From JAGOTN01 sp964538345 (GTDB lineage Bacteria; Patescibacteriota; Minisyncoccia; Phycocordibacterales; JAACPR01), in contig CAZIFF010000005.1 in NCBI GenBank assembly GCA_964538345.1, positions 1-32,811 of the forward strand: a stretch of DNA of 32,811 bases, written 5' to 3'. Shown here one piece after another: positions 14,101-22,065 of the stretch. The notes beneath the pieces are model-generated. The model worked only from the letters and a program-made list of their open reading frames with translations, had not been told where the DNA came from and did not search any database. The position numbers and the translations under genes are program-made. Numbering within the stretch: the stretch's first letter is position 1; every line of letters begins with the position of its first letter.

Positions 14101-15546
14101 ATGAACAAACAGCTAGTTTCAGTTATTAAGAAATTTATAGGCTATTCTATATTTTTTGTAATAGTTTTGGTTTTTCTTTTTTGGTCTGCCAAGATGCTTT
14201 TTGCTCAATCAGTAGAGGAGGTGTGTAAAAGTCCAAAAGATGAATACACAGAAAATCTTTGTAAAGAATATGCTCGTATAAGTGAAGAAGAAAAAGCTTT
14301 GGAAGGTTCTGTGAGTCAGCAAAAAGCTCAATCCGCTTCTATTCAAACTGAGCTTTCAAAATTAACTACTCAAATAAAACAAACACAATTATCGATTGAT
14401 AAAAAGAATGTTGTTATAAAACAATTAGGTAGTGATATTGCTTTAAAAGATCAAACTGTTAATCAATTAAATACTAAATTAAAGAACGGAAAAGAAGATT
14501 TGGCTCAGCTTATAAAAAAGAAGAATGAATTAGACGATGTTTCTCTAGCAGAAATAATTTTAACCCAAGAAGATTTTTCAGAATTTTTCGTGAATGTTGA
14601 TACATATAGTATATTGCAAAATTCTTTGGAGGAACTATTTACAGAAATTAGAGAAATTCGTGGTCTTACTGAAGAAGAAAAAGCAAAATTAGAAAGAAGA
14701 AAAAGTGAGGAACAAGATGTAAAAGCTGAAATTGAAGCTCAAAAGAAAAAAGTTCAATCTCAACAAGGTGAACAATCAACTCTACTTTCATATTCAAAGC
14801 AAGCAGAAGCTACTCTGGAATCTTATCTTGCAGAAAAAAGAGCAAGAGCAGCGCAAATTCGTTCTGCACTTTTCCAATTGCGTGATTCTGAAGGAATTTC
14901 TTTTGGAGACGCTGTGAAATACGCTACGATTGCTGGAAAAGCTACTGGGGTTCGACCAGCTTTGATTTTGGCTATCTTGAAACAAGAATCAGATTTAGGA
15001 AAAAATGTTGGAACATGTAATCGTGCTGGAGATCCAGATACTAAAAAATACACTTCAATTATGCCTGGTCCTCTTCATTACGCTAATTATTTAGCAAATG
15101 GAAAATCATGCACGGGCGCTGCTTCACCTTGTTCATGGAGAGACGATCAAACAACCTTTAAAGATATTACTTCAAAATTAGGACTTGATTATGAGACCAC
15201 TCCTTTGTCTTGCCCAATTGCTTCTGTGGGCGGTTGGGGTGGAGCTATGGGGCCTTCACAATTTATACCAACAACTTGGAAGGGTTATGAGTCCAGAATC
15301 GCTTCAGCTCTGGGCGTGAAGACTCCTAATCCTTGGAATCCAGAGCATGCCTTTACCGCAACAGCGCTTTATTTGGCTGATTTAGGGGCTGCAAATGGGG
15401 GTTATACAGCTGAACACACTGCTGCGGCTAAGTATTATGCTGGAAATAATTATGCCGGTGGACCTGGTCAAAGCTATGGTACTTCTGTATTAAATCACGC
15501 TACTGGTTTTCAAGAGCAAATCGAATTTCTTGCAGATATTGACTAA
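14101..15546 (+). CDS. Secreted coiled-coil lytic murein transglycosylase (MltB-like SLT domain)
   Basis: A peptidoglycan-cleaving enzyme of 481 residues. An N-terminal signal or membrane helix (residues ~13-35, FIGYSIFFVIVLVFLFW ... FAQ) precedes a long coiled coil at ~55-265. This resembles the EnvC/PcsB-type coiled coil that docks to FtsEX. The C-terminal domain (~270-480) is an SLT_2/MltB-like transglycosylase: ALILAILKQESDLGKNVG carries the catalytic Glu (E296), and GGWGGAMGPSQFIPTTW and NPWNPEHAFTATALYLADLGA are family motifs. Four Cys in the catalytic part (GTCNR, KSCTG, SPCSW, LSCPI) may form disulfides. It probably acts in cell division or wall remodelling. The FtsEX link is inference from the coiled coil only. 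Confidence 0.9.
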   Translation: MNKQLVSVIKKFIGYSIFFVIVLVFLFWSAKMLFAQSVEEVCKSPKDEYTENLCKEYARISEEEKALEGSVSQQKAQSASIQTELSKLTTQIKQTQLSIDKKNVVIKQLGSDIALKDQTVNQLNTKLKNGKEDLAQLIKKKNELDDVSLAEIILTQEDFSEFFVNVDTYSILQNSLEELFTEIREIRGLTEEEKAKLERRKSEEQDVKAEIEAQKKKVQSQQGEQSTLLSYSKQAEATLESYLAEKRARAAQIRSALFQLRDSEGISFGDAVKYATIAGKATGVRPALILAILKQESDLGKNVGTCNRAGDPDTKKYTSIMPGPLHYANYLANGKSCTGAASPCSWRDDQTTFKDITSKLGLDYETTPLSCPIASVGGWGGAMGPSQFIPTTWKGYESRIASALGVKTPNPWNPEHAFTATALYLADLGAANGGYTAEHTAAAKYYAGNNYAGGPGQSYGTSVLNHATGFQEQIEFLADID

Positions 15547-15576
15547 AAGTTTAAAATTAGCTATATTTTGCTAACT

Positions 15577-15786
15577 ATGAAAAAAGATATACATCCAGAT
15601 TTTTATATAAATGCCAAGGCAAAATGTGCTTGCGGAGCTTCTTTTGATATTGCTTCTGTAAAGGAAAATATTGAAGTTGAAATTTGTAGCGCTTGTCATC
15701 CTTTTTATACTGGTCAAGAAAAAGTATTAGACTCTGCAGGACGAGTTGAGAAGTTCAAAGCACGAAGAGCTGCTGCAAAGAAGTAA
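15577..15786 (+). CDS. rpmE: Ribosomal protein L31
   Basis: A 69-residue large-subunit protein. MKKDIHPDF is the canonical opening. The zinc-binding Cys set is present (KCACG, then ICSACHPFYTG), so this is the zinc-containing form. A basic tail (KFKARRAAAKK) closes it. The start at 15577 is used; a TTG three codons upstream (15568) has no support. A TATATT box (15561-15566) about 10 nt upstream suggests its own near-leaderless transcript. It is followed by a long hairpin. Confidence 0.95.
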   Translation: MKKDIHPDFYINAKAKCACGASFDIASVKENIEVEICSACHPFYTGQEKVLDSAGRVEKFKARRAAAKK

Positions 15787-15791
15787 CTACC

Positions 15792-15887
15792 ATAAAAGCG
15801 GAGAAATTTACGAGCGTCCTCGATTTTTTAATTTGCTTCGCAAATCAAAAAAGTCTGCGGAATGCTCGAAAATTTCTCCGCTTTTAT
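15792..15887 (+). terminator. Very long compound hairpin after L31, probable terminator
   Basis: Perfect 18-bp arms (15792-15809 with 15870-15887), then a mismatch and a 5-bp CGAGC/GCTCG stem. An inner hairpin around 15821-15854 has ATTTGC/GCAAAT and a T6/A6 pair. Almost the whole 96 nt folds on itself. A modest T-rich tail (TTTTATATT) follows. The position between rpmE and the prfA promoter fits a terminator, but the size is unusual. Confidence 0.65.
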
Positions 15888-15928
15888 ATTATTTCATTAC
15901 GAGTATCACTCTCAGAAGATAGATTTGA

Positions 15929-15934
15929 TAGAAT
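15929..15934 (+). promoter_or_regulatory. Extended -10 box of prfA
   Basis: TGA followed by TAGAAT, 6 nt before the ATG at 15941. The transcript would start at the initiation codon. Confidence 0.55.
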
Positions 15935-15940
15935 TACCAT

Positions 15941-16906
15941 ATGGAAATTGATTTAACAAAATATAAAGAAAATCAAAAGACACAATTTTTGGCGTCTGAA
16001 TTTGAGCGTCTTCAAAAACAACAAAGAGATCTAGATGAGATGGCTACAGATGAATCAATGCGCGCTATGGCGGAAGAAGAAAAAGCACAAATTGATGTTC
16101 AACAAAAAGCTATTTTAGATCAGATGAATTCTATTTTAGAAGAAGAGGAAAAAGAAGATGAATTTCCAAATGAAATTGTGCTTGAAGTGCGGGCTGGTGC
16201 GGGTGGAGATGAGGCTGCGCTTTTTGCGACAAACCTTGCTGAAATGTATCAGAAGTATGCCGAGAAAAAAGGATGGGGAGTGAAAAAACTTTATACTTCA
16301 GAAAATTCTATTGGTGGTTTTAAGGAAGCGGCTTTTGAAATTAGAGGGCAGGGTGTGTATAAAATTTTAAGATTTGAGACAGGTGTTCATAGAGTTCAAA
16401 GAATTCCAGCTACAGAAAAACAAGGCAGAATTCACACCTCTACAGCTTCAGTTGCTATTTTGCCTATAAGAAAGAAAAGTAAGTTTGAAATCAAACCAGA
16501 TGAGCTAGAAATGGAATTTTCAAGATCTGGTGGAGCTGGTGGTCAAAACGTAAACAAGGTTGAGACTGCTGTGCGTTTAATTCACAAACCAACAGGTATT
16601 GATGTGCGGTCTACCTCAGAAAGAAGCCAACAAGCCAACAGAGAAAAAGCCCTAGCTATTTTGACTGCAAAATTGGAGGCCTTAAAAGAAGAAGAGGAGG
16701 CAAAGAAGTATTCTGATGAAAGAAAATCACAAGTTGGTACAGGTGATAGATCAGAAAAAATCAGAACCTACAATTTCCCTCAAAGTCGGGTAACAGACCA
16801 CAGAATAAAGGAAAACTGGCACAACCTAGAAGGTATTATGTTGGGCGATATACAAGACATTTTGGACAAAATAGCCGAAGTCTCAGAATCTGGTGTAAAC
16901 AGCTAA
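15941..16906 (+). CDS. prfA: Peptide chain release factor 1
   Basis: Terminates translation at UAA and UAG. The catalytic GGQ motif lies in SGGAGGQNVNKVETAVRL, and the stop-codon-reading PAT motif in GVHRVQRIPATEKQGRIHTS, which marks RF1 rather than RF2. VRAGAGGDEAALFA is also diagnostic. At 321 residues it is about 35-40 shorter than the E. coli protein. The loss is in the N-terminal helical domain, which is common in compact genomes. It sits alone between the long hairpin and the rpsB promoter. No prmC gene is adjacent, although that enzyme normally methylates the GGQ glutamine. Confidence 0.95.
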   Translation: MEIDLTKYKENQKTQFLASEFERLQKQQRDLDEMATDESMRAMAEEEKAQIDVQQKAILDQMNSILEEEEKEDEFPNEIVLEVRAGAGGDEAALFATNLAEMYQKYAEKKGWGVKKLYTSENSIGGFKEAAFEIRGQGVYKILRFETGVHRVQRIPATEKQGRIHTSTASVAILPIRKKSKFEIKPDELEMEFSRSGGAGGQNVNKVETAVRLIHKPTGIDVRSTSERSQQANREKALAILTAKLEALKEEEEAKKYSDERKSQVGTGDRSEKIRTYNFPQSRVTDHRIKENWHNLEGIMLGDIQDILDKIAEVSESGVNS

Positions 16907-16911
16907 AACTC

Positions 16912-16940
16912 TTGCAGATTTTCAAGCTTTCTGCTAAACT
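16912..16940 (+). promoter_or_regulatory. Promoter of rpsB-tsf
   Basis: TTGCAG (16912-16917), a 17-nt spacer and an extended -10 TGC-TAAACT (16935-16940). The ATG at 16950 is 9 nt further, so the leader is 0-3 nt. The promoter begins just after the prfA stop codon (16904-16906). Confidence 0.7.
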
Positions 16941-16949
16941 CTTGCCTAC

Positions 16950-17675
16950 ATGACAGAAGTAAAAACAGTTAATAAAGACATGGTTGAGGCCCTATTTAAA
17001 GTAGGTGCTCATTTCGGTTATTCAAAATCTCGAAGACACCCTTCAACTTCATCTTTTATTTTTGGTATTAAAAACAGAATAGAAATTTTCGATCTAGAAA
17101 AGACATCAGTTCAATTAGAAAAAGCTAAGGCTTTTATCGAAGAAGTAGCAGCAGCAGGAAAACAAGTTCTATTTGTTTCAGGAAAAAGAGAAGCAATAAG
17201 AATTGTTAGAGATTATGCAGAAAAAATTGACCAACCATACGTAGCAGGTAGATGGATTGGAGGATCTCTTACAAACTTTGAAGAAATTCAAAAGAGAATT
17301 AATCGTCTAGAAAAACTTACAACAGAAAAAGAAAAGGGTCTTCTTGCGAAATACACAAAGAAAGAAAGACTTTTGATTGATAGAGAAATTGCTAAGTTAG
17401 AAGAAAGATTTGGTGGTGTTTCAAACATGAAATCAAAGCCAGGAGCTGTATTTATTATTGATGCAAAGCAAGAAGACAATGCTTTAGCTGAGGCTGTATT
17501 GGAAAAAATTCCAGTTATTTCACTTTCAAATTCAGATTGTGATATTAAAGATGTTAAGTTTCCAATCTTAGGAAACGATTCTTCATCTGCTACAATAGCT
17601 TATATTCTTGGTGAATTGGTAGCATCATATCAAGCAGGTGCAAAAAGAAAGAAAACAGCATCTGCAACTAAGTAG
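16950..17675 (+). CDS. rpsB: Ribosomal protein S2
   Basis: A 241-residue small-subunit protein. LFKVGAHFGYSKSRRHPS is the conserved N-terminal signature, and VAGRWIGGSLTNFEEI and PGAVFIIDAKQEDNALAEA are the other S2 signatures. ISLSNSDCDI stands in place of the usual V-D-T-N-C-D-P. A basic tail ends the protein. It precedes tsf, the classical rpsB-tsf order, with 36 nt between. There is no long leader, so the autoregulatory 5' UTR known from enterobacteria is absent here. Confidence 0.97.
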   Translation: MTEVKTVNKDMVEALFKVGAHFGYSKSRRHPSTSSFIFGIKNRIEIFDLEKTSVQLEKAKAFIEEVAAAGKQVLFVSGKREAIRIVRDYAEKIDQPYVAGRWIGGSLTNFEEIQKRINRLEKLTTEKEKGLLAKYTKKERLLIDREIAKLEERFGGVSNMKSKPGAVFIIDAKQEDNALAEAVLEKIPVISLSNSDCDIKDVKFPILGNDSSSATIAYILGELVASYQAGAKRKKTASATK

Positions 17676-17711
17676 TAGTTTTTAAATTAAAAATAAATTA
17701 ATATTAATAAT

Positions 17712-18299
17712 ATGACTGTAAGCACAGAGCAAATTAAAGCATTAAGAGAGGCGACTGGAGTTTCAATGATGCAATGTAAAAATGCACTTGAAGAAGCCGC
17801 TGGAGATATGGATAAAGCTAGAATTATTCTTCAAAAGCTTTCTTCAAAGGCTGCTTCAAAAAAAGCAGATCGTGATCTTGGTGCAGGTACTGTAGCTTCA
17901 TATATTCACGCTGGTGGAAATGTGGGTGCTATGGTTGAGCTTTTGTGCGAAACAGATTTCGTAGCAAAAAATGAAGCTTTTCAAAGTTTGGCTCGTGAGC
18001 TTGCTATGCAAGTTGCTGCGACAGCTCCAAAATATGTAAGAGTTTCTGAAATAGATGAAGTTTCAAAAACAAAAGCTACTGAGGTTTTTGAAAATGAAAT
18101 AAAAGATAAACCAGCTGATATTCAAGCAAAAATTCTTGAAGGAAAATTGAATGCTTTTTTCAAAGAGCAAACACTTTTGAATCAAGATTATATTAAAGAT
18201 CCTTCAAAAACAGTTTCTCAACTAATCGAAGAAGCAATTCAAAAGATTGGAGAGAGAATCGACGTTGGTCGCATTGCGAGATTCTCAGTGGTAGAATAA
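17712..18299 (+). CDS. tsf: Elongation factor Ts
   Basis: The nucleotide-exchange factor for EF-Tu. The N-terminal UBA-like domain reads ALREATGVSMMQCKNALEEAAGDMDKA. The core carries the TDFVAKNEAF signature that inserts into EF-Tu. The C-terminal VSQLIEEAIQKIGERIDVGRIARF is typical. At 195 residues it is the short single-core form, like the Thermus protein, rather than the ~280-residue E. coli form. It is followed at 6 nt by a small membrane-protein gene. Confidence 0.96.
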   Translation: MTVSTEQIKALREATGVSMMQCKNALEEAAGDMDKARIILQKLSSKAASKKADRDLGAGTVASYIHAGGNVGAMVELLCETDFVAKNEAFQSLARELAMQVAATAPKYVRVSEIDEVSKTKATEVFENEIKDKPADIQAKILEGKLNAFFKEQTLLNQDYIKDPSKTVSQLIEEAIQKIGERIDVGRIARFSVVE

Positions 18300-18305
18300 T
18301 AGATC

Positions 18306-18689
18306 ATGACTTTAATAAATATTTTTGCTGTCTCAGCAATAATAATGGTGGTTATGGTTGCGTTTAGAATGTTTGAAATTTTCTTAGGACGCGATATTAT
18401 TTCTAGGAAATTTAGAAAAGCATTAGACGAACTGATCATTGATATTTGGCAAATATGTATTAATTGGTTGAAAAAAGCTCAAAAGTTTTTAATTCATGAA
18501 TTAAAAAAGATACCAGTATTTTTTCTACATCTCTTAATTGTTTTCTGGGGTTTTGCCTTGCGCAAAACGCTTCAAGCGGTTAGTTTAGTACAAGGTCGTG
18601 GAGATGGTACCGCAAAGGGCTTTGTATCATCTCATTTACGATCGGTAGAGATTTATAAAGAACAATTAAAGCATAGGGGAGAGAATTAA
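18306..18689 (+). CDS. Unknown small membrane-associated protein
   Basis: A 127-residue protein with an N-terminal membrane helix (residues ~2-20, TLINIFAVSAIIMVVMVAF). A second hydrophobic segment lies around residues 70-88 (VFFLHLLIVFWGFALR). In between is a basic amphipathic region, and the tail is polar and charged. I recognise no family. It begins 6 nt after tsf and ends 7 nt before tRNA-Thr, so it probably belongs to the rpsB-tsf transcript, which then runs into the tRNA. Two membrane spans with the ends on the same side is the simplest reading. Confidence 0.65.
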   Translation: MTLINIFAVSAIIMVVMVAFRMFEIFLGRDIISRKFRKALDELIIDIWQICINWLKKAQKFLIHELKKIPVFFLHLLIVFWGFALRKTLQAVSLVQGRGDGTAKGFVSSHLRSVEIYKEQLKHRGEN

Positions 18690-18696
18690 ATAATAC

Positions 18697-18772
18697 GCCA
18701 CTTTAGCTCAGTTGGTAGAGCAACTGTTTTGTAAACAGTAGGTCGTCAGTTCGAATCTGACAAGTGGCTCCA
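18697..18772 (+). tRNA. trnT: tRNA-Thr (anticodon TGT), CCA encoded
   Basis: A complete cloverleaf of 76 nt: acceptor GCCACTT with AAGTGGC, D-arm GCTC/GAGC, anticodon stem ACTGT/ACAGT around TTTGTAA (anticodon TGT, threonine), and T-arm GTCAG/CTGAC with TTCGAAT. The CCA tail is genomically encoded and its last A (18772) is the first base of the next gene's ATG. No promoter of its own is obvious; it may be cut from the upstream rpsB-tsf transcript. Confidence 0.97.
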
Positions 18773-20325
18773 TGAATGAAGAGTATATAAAAACTCCAGG
18801 ATTTAGTGCCGGACACGCATTTCATCTAGAAGGAAAAGATAGAAAACTTTTTAGATTGTTGGAAATAATTCCAGGGCTTTTGTCTTGGGGTACTATTTTA
18901 TTGATAATTATTCTTTCTTTCTGGAAGCCGATCTTAGCTGCATATTTTATAATTGCCTTTGATCTTTATTGGCTTCTAAAAACCGTTCATCTTTCATATC
19001 ACCATCGACATAATTGGAAAAGACTTTTGCACAACATAAAAGTTGATTGGAAAGAGCAATTAAATGGATTAAATTACGATCATATTTATCACATGGTGAT
19101 TTTACCTTTTTATAAAGAGGGTAGAGATGTGGTTGAGGAAAGTATTTTATCTCTACTTAAAACTAAATACGATAATAAAAGAATAATTGTAGTTTTAGCT
19201 GGAGAAGAAAGAGCTGGTGAAGAGCCGTGGCAACTTGCTCAAGAAATGAAAAGACTTTATGAAGATAAGTTTGCATTTTTTATAACTACAAGACACCCTG
19301 CAGATATTCCTGGTGAAATGGCTGGAAAAGGTTCAAATATTTCTTATGCAGCGGAGAGAGCGCGTATTGAAGTTTTGGATCCAAATAATTTATCTTATGA
19401 AAATGTGTTGGTGTCAGCATTTGATGTGGATACAGTAGCTTGGGAGCAATATCTTCTTTGTTTAACGTGGCATTTCCTTACAACAGAAGATAGATATCAT
19501 GCTTCATATCAGCCGGTGCCTCTCTATAATAATAATATTTGGGAGGCACCGGCTGTGTCTCGTGTAGCAGCGATGTCTTCTACTTTTTGGCAAATGATTC
19601 AACAAGAGCGACCAGAGAAACTTACAACTTTCTCATCACACTCTGTGCCGTTTGTGGTTTTAAATAGAATTGGTTACTGGCAAAAGAATATGGTTTCAGA
19701 AGATTCAAGAATTTTTTGGAATTTGTATTTTGCTCACGATGGAAATTATCGAGTTGTGCCAATTTCATATCCTGTTTCTATGGATGCCAATCTTGCACCA
19801 ACATTCTGGCAAACAATGATAAATATTTATAAGCAACATCGACGTTGGAGTTGGGGTGTAGAAAATATTCCTTACATGCTTTTTAATTTTATAAAACATA
19901 AAAAGATTCCTCTACGACAAAAGATGAAACATGCATTTATTCAATTAGAAGGATTTTGGTCTCTAGCAACAAATCCACTTGTGATTTTATTGCTAGGATG
20001 GCTACCACTTCTATTAGGGGGTTCAGAATTTAGAGATACTGTTTTGTCTTACAATCTTCCGATAGTGACTAGAAATTTGATGATATTAGCTATGAGCGGA
20101 TTGGTGTTGTCTGCAATTATTGCTTTCACTTTAATTCCTAAAATGCCAACCGGATTTAAGAAGAGAAAATTAAGATGGATAGTAATGGGTCTGCAATGGC
20201 TTTTAATTCCTTTTACAATCGTGATTTTTGGAGCAATTCCAGGTCTAGATGCACAAACAAGATTAATGTTTGGAAAGTATATGGGATTCTGGGTTACACC
20301 AAAACACAGAGCTGATGTAAAATAA
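18772..20325 (+). CDS. Membrane glycosyltransferase, family 2 (processive-type)
   Basis: A 517-residue membrane enzyme that should transfer sugars from a nucleotide-sugar donor. It has two N-terminal helices (~37-70), a cytosolic GT2 domain (MVILPFYKEGRDVVEESI, VSAFDVDT as the D-x-D motif, MVSEDS as the acceptor-base ED, QHRRWSW as Q-x-x-R-W) and three or more C-terminal helices from about residue 400. The ED and QxxRW motifs are those of cellulose-synthase-like processive enzymes. The product is unknown; a surface polysaccharide is likely. The ATG shares its A with the tRNA CCA end and no other sensible in-frame start is near. A GC-rich palindrome occurs at 19511-19554. Confidence 0.85.
   Translation: MNEEYIKTPGFSAGHAFHLEGKDRKLFRLLEIIPGLLSWGTILLIIILSFWKPILAAYFIIAFDLYWLLKTVHLSYHHRHNWKRLLHNIKVDWKEQLNGLNYDHIYHMVILPFYKEGRDVVEESILSLLKTKYDNKRIIVVLAGEERAGEEPWQLAQEMKRLYEDKFAFFITTRHPADIPGEMAGKGSNISYAAERARIEVLDPNNLSYENVLVSAFDVDTVAWEQYLLCLTWHFLTTEDRYHASYQPVPLYNNNIWEAPAVSRVAAMSSTFWQMIQQERPEKLTTFSSHSVPFVVLNRIGYWQKNMVSEDSRIFWNLYFAHDGNYRVVPISYPVSMDANLAPTFWQTMINIYKQHRRWSWGVENIPYMLFNFIKHKKIPLRQKMKHAFIQLEGFWSLATNPLVILLLGWLPLLLGGSEFRDTVLSYNLPIVTRNLMILAMSGLVLSAIIAFTLIPKMPTGFKKRKLRWIVMGLQWLLIPFTIVIFGAIPGLDAQTRLMFGKYMGFWVTPKHRADVK
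19511..19554. repeat. 12-bp GC-rich inverted repeat inside the glycosyltransferase gene
   Basis: Perfect arms 19511-19522 and 19543-19554 around a 20-nt AT-rich loop. It encodes part of YQPVPLYNNNIWEAPAVSRV in frame. Confidence 0.8.
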
Positions 20326-20331
20326 ATATCA

Positions 20332-21312
20332 ATGAAACCTTTATCTGCAAAAAGAAGAAGTTTATCAATGATATTTTTGTTTTTTATTTTTCTAGCAGCC
20401 GTACCATTTCTGCTTTCTTATTCAGCTGGTTATAGATTTGATTTAGATGATTTGGCTTTTGTAAAAACTGGTGGAGTTTTTATTCATTCTGATATTTCAG
20501 AAACTAAAATTTTTCTTAATGGAGAATTCACAGAATCAAATGGAGTAATTTTAAGAAATACTTTAATTAAAAATTTAAAATCAAATGAAGTTTATTCTAT
20601 TAGAGTAGAAAAAGAGGGATATTTACCTTGGTATAAAGATTTGATTGTATATCCAAATCTTGTTACTGAAGCAAAAATATTAATGATCCCAACAGAGATA
20701 CCTTTTGAGGCAGTGAATAAATTTGTAGTAGTTCAATCTACTAGCACAAAAGCAACATCGACTAAGGTTTTGAATCCTGAATTTAAAGACATTGAAGAAT
20801 TGTTTAACCCTGCCACTTCAACTGTTGCAACCACATCTGTTGCTTCAAAGATCCTGAACAATACCGCACAAAATATTTTGCCAGCTTCTACTACTAAATT
20901 TATTCAAAGCTTCGTGCCTGATTATTTGAAGAAAATTGGCATCAACAATATAGAAGATAAAGAACAATTTAAAGAATCAAATAAAATAGTTTCTTGGCTT
21001 GAGCAGGGTAATATTCATGTGATGTGGGCAGGGGACAGACAATCAAGCCCGTTCTATTTTTGTGACATAAGAGGATGTAGAGATAAGATTTTGATTTCTC
21101 TTGATACAGAAATAAAATATTTCGATTTCTTTCCCGGAAGAGATGATGCTTTTGTTGTAATGACAGAAAATCATATTTTTGCAGTTGAAACAGATGATCG
21201 TTCGAGACAAAATCTTCAAACTATTTACGAGGGTAAAAACCCGCAATTCAGACTGGTCGGAAATACCATATTTATTAAAGATGGACAAGAGTTATATAAA
21301 GCTGAAATTTGA
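20332..21312 (+). CDS. Membrane-anchored PEGA-domain-like protein
   Basis: A 326-residue protein with one N-terminal membrane anchor (residues ~10-32, SLSMIFLFFIFLAAVPFLLSY). It continues SAGYRFDLDD, an opening I associate with CPR PEGA proteins. A PEGA-like beta module follows at ~50-115: TGGVFIHSDISETKIFLNGE, then YSIRVEKEGYLPWYKDLIVYP. The middle (~130-200) is Ser/Thr-rich and probably disordered. The C-terminal part (~215-326) has beta strands that read like propeller blades (NIHVMWAGD, FFPGRDDAFVVMTENHIFAVET, NPQFRLVGNTIFIKD). It probably sits outside the membrane and binds wall or surface polymers. It follows the GT2 gene at 6 nt and precedes pheS at 15 nt. Confidence 0.75.
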   Translation: MKPLSAKRRSLSMIFLFFIFLAAVPFLLSYSAGYRFDLDDLAFVKTGGVFIHSDISETKIFLNGEFTESNGVILRNTLIKNLKSNEVYSIRVEKEGYLPWYKDLIVYPNLVTEAKILMIPTEIPFEAVNKFVVVQSTSTKATSTKVLNPEFKDIEELFNPATSTVATTSVASKILNNTAQNILPASTTKFIQSFVPDYLKKIGINNIEDKEQFKESNKIVSWLEQGNIHVMWAGDRQSSPFYFCDIRGCRDKILISLDTEIKYFDFFPGRDDAFVVMTENHIFAVETDDRSRQNLQTIYEGKNPQFRLVGNTIFIKDGQELYKAEI

Positions 21313-21327
21313 TAGACTATTGAAATC

Positions 21328-22062
21328 ATGAAAGATGAGAGTTTAGATAAGGGGCACATTCATCCAATCACTAGAGTCATGAATGAATTGACTACTATTT
21401 TTAGTGAGCTGGGTTTTGAAGTTGCGCTTGGTCCAGAAATTGAAGATGAATATCACAATTTCGATGCTCTGAACGTGCCTAAGGATCACCCAGCAAGAGA
21501 TATGCAGGATACTTTTTGGCTCACAGATCCAGGCAAACTTTTGCGCACACATACTTCAAATGTGCAGATTAGATATATGGAAAATCATAAAACTCCTTTA
21601 AAGATTGTTGCTCCGGGAAAAGTTTTTCGTTATGAAGCCACAGACAGAACACATGAGGTAGCTTTCCATCAAATGGAAGGATTACTTGTTGGTGAAAATA
21701 TTTCATTAGCAAATTTAAAATTTTATTTAAATAATTTTCTTAGAAAACTTTTCGGGGAAGATATCAAAACTCAATTCCGTCCTGGATATTTTCCATTTGT
21801 GGAGCCGGGTGTAGAAATAGATTTAGAGTGTTTCAGATGCAAAGGAAAGGGTTGTCCAACATGTTCACATTCTGGTTGGATTGAAGTTTTGGGTGCTGGA
21901 ATGGTTCATCCAAACGTTTTAAATTCTGTGGGAATTAATCCAAAAACTCATACGGGTTTTGCTTTTGGTATGGGATTGGATCGTATTGTAATGCTTAAAT
22001 ATGGTATTGATGATATTAGATTGCTTTATAATGGTGACCTTCGTTTAGTTAATCAATTTTAA
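21328..22062 (+). CDS. pheS: Phenylalanine-tRNA ligase alpha subunit, lacking the N-terminal arm
   Basis: The catalytic class II subunit that charges tRNA-Phe with PheT. Motif 2 reads VFRYEATDRTHEVAFHQMEG and motif 3 GFAFGMGLDRIVMLKYGI. NFDALNVPKDHPARDMQDTFWL and the Cys-rich FRCKGKGCPTC ... GWIEVLGAGMVHPNVL are also typical of PheS. At 244 residues it is ~80-100 shorter than usual. It starts at what is normally the G-H-x-H-P-x-T catalytic opening, so the N-terminal coiled-coil arm that contacts tRNA is missing. No upstream in-frame extension with arm-like sequence is seen; the PEGA gene ends 15 nt before. pheT follows at 3 nt. Confidence 0.93.
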   Translation: MKDESLDKGHIHPITRVMNELTTIFSELGFEVALGPEIEDEYHNFDALNVPKDHPARDMQDTFWLTDPGKLLRTHTSNVQIRYMENHKTPLKIVAPGKVFRYEATDRTHEVAFHQMEGLLVGENISLANLKFYLNNFLRKLFGEDIKTQFRPGYFPFVEPGVEIDLECFRCKGKGCPTCSHSGWIEVLGAGMVHPNVLNSVGINPKTHTGFAFGMGLDRIVMLKYGIDDIRLLYNGDLRLVNQF

Positions 22063-22065
22063 TTT

